Source: an uncultured Bacteroidales bacterium (GTDB taxonomy: Bacteria > Bacteroidota > Bacteroidia > Bacteroidales > Paludibacteraceae). From it: a stretch of 35,028 nt of DNA. Below the pieces are notes generated by a model that did not search any database, was not told where the DNA came from, and saw only the letters and a program-made list of their open reading frames with translations. Position 1 is the first letter of the stretch, and the number at the start of each line of letters is the position of its first letter. The position numbers and the translations under genes are program-made. The stretch is taken from assembly GCA_902799185.1 (NCBI GenBank), contig CADBZO010000021.1:1-35028 (forward strand). Reading direction: 5' to 3'. Positions 30,600 to 35,028 of this stretch are shown here, piece after piece.

Positions 30600-31976
30600 T
30601 TAAGGAGCCACGCGGTTGATGTCACGCGGGAACATCGAACATTCCTTGACATTAGCGATGCCTAAGAAACATGCTGTGATACGCTCCAGTCCGATAGCGA
30701 AACCGCCATGAGGCGGCATACCGTTCTTGAAGGTATCAAGATAGAAATGGAACGCATCGGGGTTCATGCCGCGGCGGAGCATCTTCTCGCGATAGTCCGC
30801 CTCTTTATGCATACGCTGGCCTCCGGAGGTGATCTCCAGACCGCGCATGAGGAGGTCGAAGCTCAACGTGAGCGACGGGTCCTCGGGGTCGTCCATCGCG
30901 TAGAAAGCGCGGTGCTCGGAGGGGAAATGGGTGACGAAGACAAAGTCCGAGTCATATTTCTCCTTGGCGTACTTGCAGATAGCGCGCTCCTCTTCCGGCG
31001 CGAGGTCGTCCTCGCCGCGGTGGTCCGCCTCGCAGAGGTGGTTCTCAAAGAGAATCTCATGCACCTCGCTCAGTTTCCAGGCCGGCACCTGCTCCGGAAG
31101 AACCGGATTGACGGCATTGAGGAGATTAAGCTCGTGCGCACAGTCTTTCTCCACGGTAGCGATGATATGACGCAGCAGCGCCGCCTCGAGAATCATGACG
31201 TCCTCCTGACCTTTGATAAAGCCCATCTCCACATCGAGTGAGATATACTCGTTGAGGTGGCGGGAGGTAGCGTGCTTCTCGGCGCGGTAAGCCGGCGCAA
31301 TCTCGAAGACACGTTCATAAACACCTACGCCGATCTGCTTGTAGAACTGCGGAGATTGCGCCAGATAAACCTGCTTGCCGAAATAATCCATCTTGAAGAC
31401 GTTGGCTCCGCCTTCTGCTCCCTCGGAGACAATCTTCGGGGTGAAGATCTGGGTAAAGCCGTTCGCACTCAAGAACTCACCGAATGCGCGGGCGATAGTG
31501 CTCTGCACCTTGAGGATAGCCATATCACGCGGGTTGCGAAGGGTCACCTGGCGGTTGTCGAACTTATAGCGGAGGAGTGTCTCCTCGTCACCGAACTTCA
31601 AGGCGTTCATATCGACTACCTCGGCGGTCGTAGGACGGGAGAGTACATGTACCTCCGACACTGCGATCTCAATGGTGTTGTAGAACGCAGCGGGGTCTTT
31701 GATCTTCGCCTCGTTGACCGTACCGGTGAGGGTAACCGCCATCTCGCGGCAGAGGTCGTTCATCGCAATCCCGTTGCCAGCTTCGTCGAAGAATTTCGAG
31801 GTCTCGTTGGAGACTACCGCCTGCAGCAAGCCACGGCTTTTTCGAAGTACAATAAATCCGCCCCACTTGGTGACGCGGACATTGTGTATCATACCGCTGA
31901 CGGTAACACTATCGCCAACCTTGCAGTTGTCAATAGTGATACCTTGCGGTTGATGGTTATTTACATCCAGAAACAT
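30600..31976 (-). CDS. aspS: Aspartyl-tRNA synthetase, archaeal type
   Basis: This 458-aa class IIb enzyme starts at ATG 31976. It has an N-terminal OB-fold anticodon-binding domain (VTVSGMIHNVRVTKWGGFIV) and a catalytic core with motif 2 (FEIAPAYRAEKHATSRHLNE) and motif 3 (GFAIGLERITACFLG). The ending (SMFPRDINRVAP) and LEITSGGQRMHK match the archaeal/eukaryotic AspRS branch; bacterial AspRS is longer (about 590 aa, GAD domain), and bacterial AsnRS ends with FPRTPG. It charges tRNA-Asp with aspartate. Enzymes of this branch can be non-discriminating and also make Asp-tRNA-Asn for GatCAB. It follows rplQ with a 33-bp simple-sequence gap, so it may be cotranscribed. Confidence 0.82.
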   Translation of the reverse strand: MFLDVNNHQPQGITIDNCKVGDSVTVSGMIHNVRVTKWGGFIVLRKSRGLLQAVVSNETSKFFDEAGNGIAMNDLCREMAVTLTGTVNEAKIKDPAAFYNTIEIAVSEVHVLSRPTTAEVVDMNALKFGDEETLLRYKFDNRQVTLRNPRDMAILKVQSTIARAFGEFLSANGFTQIFTPKIVSEGAEGGANVFKMDYFGKQVYLAQSPQFYKQIGVGVYERVFEIAPAYRAEKHATSRHLNEYISLDVEMGFIKGQEDVMILEAALLRHIIATVEKDCAHELNLLNAVNPVLPEQVPAWKLSEVHEILFENHLCEADHRGEDDLAPEEERAICKYAKEKYDSDFVFVTHFPSEHRAFYAMDDPEDPSLTLSFDLLMRGLEITSGGQRMHKEADYREKMLRRGMNPDAFHFYLDTFKNGMPPHGGFAIGLERITACFLGIANVKECSMFPRDINRVAP

Positions 31977-31979
31977 GAT

Positions 31980-32011
31980 AATTGTCAATTATCAATTGTC
32001 AACTATCAATT
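31980..32011. repeat. Simple-sequence junction repeat (TTGTCAA/TATCAA)
   Basis: The spacer between rplQ and aspS consists of alternating ATTGTCAA, TTATCAA, TTGTCAA and CTATCAA words. Confidence 0.6.
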
Positions 32012-32492
32012 ACTCAGCAGCGGGTGCCTCGGCAGCCTCAGCCTGTGCCTCTGATACTTCCTCCTTAACGGCCTTCTTGCCGGCACGGCGGGTAGCTTTC
32101 TTAGCTGCTTTCTTGGTCTCCTTGAGCATGTTCTCGTTGTAGTCAACGAGCTCAATGATAGCCATCTCGGCAGCATCACCCAGACGGAAACCGGTGCGGA
32201 GGATACGGGTGTAACCACCAGGACGGTTAGCGATCTTCTCGCCTACATTCTGGAAGAGCTCGGTTACGACCTCTTTCTGTTTGAGCAGGGAGAAAGCCAG
32301 ACGACGGTTGTTCATATTGTCCTCTTTGGCACGAGTGAGGATGGGCTCCACAAAGACACGGAGCGCTTTTGCCTTAGCGAGCGTGGTGTTGATACGCTTG
32401 TGCATAATCAGCGAGCATGCCATGTTGGACAACATCGCAGCGCGGTGGTTAGCCTTGCGGCTAAGGTGGTTAAATTTTTTATTATGTCTCAT
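32010..32492 (-). CDS. rplQ: 50S ribosomal protein L17
   Basis: This 160-aa protein begins [20 protein letters not shown] with the L17 core ([40 protein letters not shown]). It lines the peptide exit tunnel of the large subunit. A Lys-rich then Glu/Ala-rich tail (about 125-160) lengthens it beyond the roughly 120 residues usual in other bacteria, as is normal in Bacteroidota. It is last in the alpha operon order here. Confidence 0.97.
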   Translation of the reverse strand: MRHNKKFNHLSRKANHRAAMLSNMACSLIMHKRINTTLAKAKALRVFVEPILTRAKEDNMNNRRLAFSLLKQKEVVTELFQNVGEKIANRPGGYTRILRTGFRLGDAAEMAIIELVDYNENMLKETKKAAKKATRRAGKKAVKEEVSEAQAEAAEAPAAE

Positions 32493-32517
32493 AATTTTTA
32501 ATGCTATTAAAAATGTT

Positions 32518-32587
32518 ATTTCCGTTGTTTCCGTAGATTTCGTAATTTACGTAAACTACGCAGACTACGAAAACTACAAAAACTACC
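32518..32587 (-). repeat. Degenerate 9-bp tandem repeats between rpoA and rplQ
   Basis: The minus strand reads GTAGTTTTT, GTAGTTTTC, GTAGTCTGC, GTAGTTTAC, GTAAATTAC, GAAATCTAC, GGAAACAAC, GGAAATAAC: nonamers in register that decay toward rplQ. Confidence 0.8.
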
Positions 32588-32593
32588 TTTCAT

Positions 32594-33586
32594 TTAATCC
32601 AGCGCTCTGTAGCGCGAGATGTCCATACCAAAGGCGAGACCGTTACGCTCAAGCAGTTCGTCCAGCTCGGTAAGCGATTTCTTACCGAAGTTACGGAACT
32701 TGAGCAGGTCGGCACGGTGGTACTTAACGAGTTCGCCAAGGGTCTCCACCTCCGCTGCCTTGAGGCAGTTGAGCGCACGTACGGAGAGGTCCATATCCTG
32801 GAGCTTCTGGTTGAGGAGCTGGCGCATACGGAGCATCTCTTCATCGAGTGCGTTATTGTTCTTCTTGGTCTCCTCCTCCAGCACGATACGCTCGTCGGAG
32901 AAGAGCATGAAGTGGTAGATCAGAATCTTGGCGGCTTCGGTCAGTGCTTGCTGCGGGGCAATAGAACCGTCCGTAGTAATCTCGATGGTCAGTTTCTCGT
33001 AGTCGGTACGCTGCTCGACACGGTACTGATCAACAGAAATCATGACGTTACGGATAGGCGTGTAGATGGAGTCGATAGCAAGGGTGCCGATAGGATCGTC
33101 CTTCTTGCGGTTCTCATCACCGGGCACGTATCCGCGACCCTTGTTGATGGTGATCTCAATCTCGAAATCGGCTGACTCGTCGAGTTCGGCGAGCTGCAGG
33201 TCGGGGTTGAGCACCTCGAAGGACTGCAGCACGGTATTGAACTCTCCGGCAAGGAACGCTTTCTGCTTATGCACGTGGAGTTTGACCGTTTCGGTCTCCT
33301 CCTCAATGCCCTCCTTATGGAGGAAGCGGACCTGCTTGAGGTTGAGGATCAAGTTGGTAACGTCAGTGATTACACCGGGGATCGTTGCAAATTCATGATC
33401 AATACCGCTGATCTTGACAGAGCAGATAGCATATCCCTCGAGGCTGCCCAGCAGCACACGACGGATAGCATTGCCTATCGTAATACCGTACCCCGGCTCG
33501 AGCGGGCGAAACTCAAAGACACCTTTGTTCGCGCTCGAATCCAACATTATCACCTTGTCAGGTTTGATGAAATTTAATATTGCCAT
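32594..33586 (-). CDS. rpoA: RNA polymerase alpha subunit
   Basis: This 330-aa protein has the N-terminal assembly domain (about 10-230, [50 protein letters not shown]), a flexible linker and the C-terminal domain with the two-helix-hairpin DNA- and activator-binding fold ([40 protein letters not shown]). It dimerises to nucleate RNA polymerase. It sits in the usual place between rpsD and rplQ. Confidence 0.98.
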   Translation of the reverse strand: MAILNFIKPDKVIMLDSSANKGVFEFRPLEPGYGITIGNAIRRVLLGSLEGYAICSVKISGIDHEFATIPGVITDVTNLILNLKQVRFLHKEGIEEETETVKLHVHKQKAFLAGEFNTVLQSFEVLNPDLQLAELDESADFEIEITINKGRGYVPGDENRKKDDPIGTLAIDSIYTPIRNVMISVDQYRVEQRTDYEKLTIEITTDGSIAPQQALTEAAKILIYHFMLFSDERIVLEEETKKNNNALDEEMLRMRQLLNQKLQDMDLSVRALNCLKAAEVETLGELVKYHRADLLKFRNFGKKSLTELDELLERNGLAFGMDISRYRALD

Positions 33587-33597
33587 GAATTTATTTA

Positions 33598-34203
33598 TTA
33601 TTTAGAGTACAACTCAACGATTAATTGCTCCTTAATGTTCTCCGGGATCTCTGCGCGAGCGGGAACATTGAGCAACTTACCGGCTTTCTCGCCCTCGTTC
33701 CACTCGAGCCAACCGTATTTAGCGTGGTTGAAGCCCTGGAGGGACTCGTTGATGACCTCGAGCGATTTGGCTTTCTCGCGAACTGCCACCACCTGACCGG
33801 GTTTTACCTCATAGGAGGGGATGTTCACTACCTTGCCGTCCACTACGATGTGGCGGTGGGAAACGAGCTGACGGGCAGCAGCGCGGGTAGGCGCCATACC
33901 GAGACGATACACAATGTTATCAAGACGGCACTCGAGAAGCTGGATCAGAATCTCACCGGTAATACCTTTGGTACGAGCTGCTTTCGCGAACAGAAGGCGG
34001 AACTGTTTCTCCAGTACACCATAGGTGTATTTAGCTTTCTGCTTCTCAGCAAGCTGGGTACCGTACTCAGAGTTTTTCTTACGACGGTTAACACCGTGCT
34101 GTCCGGGTGCGTACGGACGTTTTGCCAGCACCTTATCCTCGCCGAAGATTGCCTCGCCGAAACGGCGTGCGATGCGAGATTTTGGGCCAATATATCTTGC
34201 CAT
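33598..34203 (-). CDS. rpsD: 30S ribosomal protein S4
   Basis: This 201-aa protein begins [20 protein letters not shown] and has the S4 RNA-binding domain near 92-155 ([34 protein letters not shown]). It binds 16S rRNA early in assembly and in many bacteria represses its own operon. It is separated from rpsK by a 112-bp gap that contains the nonamer repeats. Confidence 0.98.
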   Translation of the reverse strand: MARYIGPKSRIARRFGEAIFGEDKVLAKRPYAPGQHGVNRRKKNSEYGTQLAEKQKAKYTYGVLEKQFRLLFAKAARTKGITGEILIQLLECRLDNIVYRLGMAPTRAAARQLVSHRHIVVDGKVVNIPSYEVKPGQVVAVREKAKSLEVINESLQGFNHAKYGWLEWNEGEKAGKLLNVPARAEIPENIKEQLIVELYSK

Positions 34204-34242
34204 AATTGTTATATTTTACGTTAAAGGGTTTAACTTTAAATG

Positions 34243-34315
34243 TTGTTTACGTAGTTTTCGTAGTTTACGTATTTTACGTAGATTACGCGAAGCCAACTAC
34301 GCAAACTACGTTTAC
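34243..34315 (-). repeat. 9-bp repeats with inverted half between rpsK and rpsD
   Basis: The plus strand reads GTAGTTTTC, GTAGTTTAC, GTATTTTAC, GTAGATTAC, a GCGAAGCC interruption, then AACTACGC and AAACTACGT in inverted sense, so a hairpin can form. It is the same word family as in the rpoA-rplQ gap. Confidence 0.8.
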
Positions 34316-34705
34316 TTATACACGACGACGTTTCGGAGGACGGCAACCGTTGTGCGGCATCGGAGTCACATCTACGATCTCCGTTACATCGATACCTGCT
34401 GCTACGCAGGCACGGATAGCCGACTCACGTCCTTGTCCGGGACCCTTAACGTATGCTTTTACTTTACGCAAACCGAGGTCGTATGCGACCTTGCAGCAAT
34501 CGGCTGCTGCCATCTGGGCTGCGTACGGAGTATTCTTTTTGCTGCCACGGAAGCCTTGTTTTCCGGCGGAAGACCAGCTGATAACCTGGCCGTCTCCGTT
34601 AGCAACAGTAACGATTACATTGTTGAAAGAAGACATCACGTGAAGCTGGCCAACGCCTTCGATCTTCACTACGCGCTTCTTAGCTGCAATAGCTTTCTTT
34701 GCCAT
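34316..34705 (-). CDS. rpsK: 30S ribosomal protein S11
   Basis: This 129-aa protein has a Lys-rich start and the S11 core ([40 protein letters not shown]) and ends with the conserved basic tail [13 protein letters not shown]. It is a platform protein near the mRNA exit. It follows rpsM by 37 bp. Confidence 0.98.
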   Translation of the reverse strand: MAKKAIAAKKRVVKIEGVGQLHVMSSFNNVIVTVANGDGQVISWSSAGKQGFRGSKKNTPYAAQMAAADCCKVAYDLGLRKVKAYVKGPGQGRESAIRACVAAGIDVTEIVDVTPMPHNGCRPPKRRRV

Positions 34706-34742
34706 AATGATGAATATTCTTTACTGGTTATTACACTAATGA

Positions 34743-35028
34743 TTACTTCGTTGCTTTTTTCTTGTTTGCAACAGTTTTCTTACGTCCCTTGCGCGTACGG
34801 GCGTTGTTCTTGGTGGACTGACCACGAACGGGGAGACCGATACGGTGGCGTACACCACGGTAACAACCAATATCCATCAATCGTTTGATGTTCAATTGTG
34901 TTTCCGAACGGAGATCACCTTCCACTTTGAATTTAGCACCGATGATCTCACGGACTTTAGCTGCTTGGTCATCCGTCCAATTCTCTACCTTGATGCTTGG
35001 GTCAATGCCTGCCTCTGCGAGAATTTTC
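34743..35028 (-). CDS. rpsM: 30S ribosomal protein S13 (5' end outside window)
   Basis: The frame is open to the window edge; the visible 94 residues begin [20 protein letters not shown] and contain [20 protein letters not shown], the S13 signature, with a basic C-terminal tail. The first 25-30 residues are missing because of the window edge. It contacts the head of the small subunit and the P-site tRNA. Confidence 0.97.
   Translation of the reverse strand, partial: KILAEAGIDPSIKVENWTDDQAAKVREIIGAKFKVEGDLRSETQLNIKRLMDIGCYRGVRHRIGLPVRGQSTKNNARTRKGRKKTVANKKKATK

Noticed and set aside
30600-31976. Asparaginyl-tRNA synthetase
   Set aside because: The motif 3 ending FPRDINRVAP and the ITSGGQRMHK block fit archaeal-type AspRS rather than AsnRS, which ends with FPRTPG-like sequence.

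Overview
The window reads as chromosomal DNA of a Bacteroidales-type Bacteroidota, probably from a gut or rumen lineage; no species is claimed. The evidence is a SusC/SusD pair, a FecR anti-sigma factor next to an ECF sigma factor, secreted proteins with type IX-like C-terminal tails, Bacteroidota promoters (TTTG, about 20 nt, TAnnTTTG) and ribosomal proteins of Bacteroidota type.

Layout. (1) 1-5480, minus: the 5' part of a giant secreted repeat protein, with about thirty 28-residue aromatic repeats followed by twelve InlB-B-type repeats; its 3' end lies outside the window. (2) 5839-6711, plus: a regulator joining a ScdA/hemerythrin-like iron domain to a LuxR-type HTH. (3) 6717-7774, minus: small genes (a 103-aa conserved protein and a 65-aa HTH protein) with helically phased decamer repeats and a first cluster of palindromic repeats. 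(4) 7890-28184, minus: one co-oriented polysaccharide-utilisation-type locus, read as ECF sigma, FecR, beta-helix protein, 49-aa peptide, small lipoprotein, SusC, SusD, beta-helix protein, EEP-phosphodiesterase/beta-helix fusion, GH65 alpha-glucosidase, glycerophosphodiesterase lipoprotein, GlpT/UhpT-type transporter and a double-domain esterase, closed by a terminator. (5) 28242-28573: a promoter, a rod-shaped structured RNA (6S-like candidate) and a terminator, minus strand. (6) 28641-30410: a REP-associated-type HUH transposase (RAYT) flanked on both sides by six palindromic repeats with co-varying stems. (7) 30600-35028, minus: rpsM-rpsK-rpsD-rpoA-rplQ followed by an archaeal-type aspartyl-tRNA synthetase.

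How the genes fit together. The locus in (4) combines enzymes for phosphodiesters (EEP, GDPD), an organophosphate:phosphate antiporter, an alpha-glucosidase of the GH65 hydrolase type and two ester hydrolase domains behind one SusCD importer. This enzyme set matches a glycerol-phosphate polymer carrying alpha-glucose and ester substituents, such as lipoteichoic or wall teichoic acid. That substrate is my inference and is the most interesting hypothesis in the window. The second is the RAYT/REP system in (6), with a further repeat cluster 21 kb away at 7662-7774.
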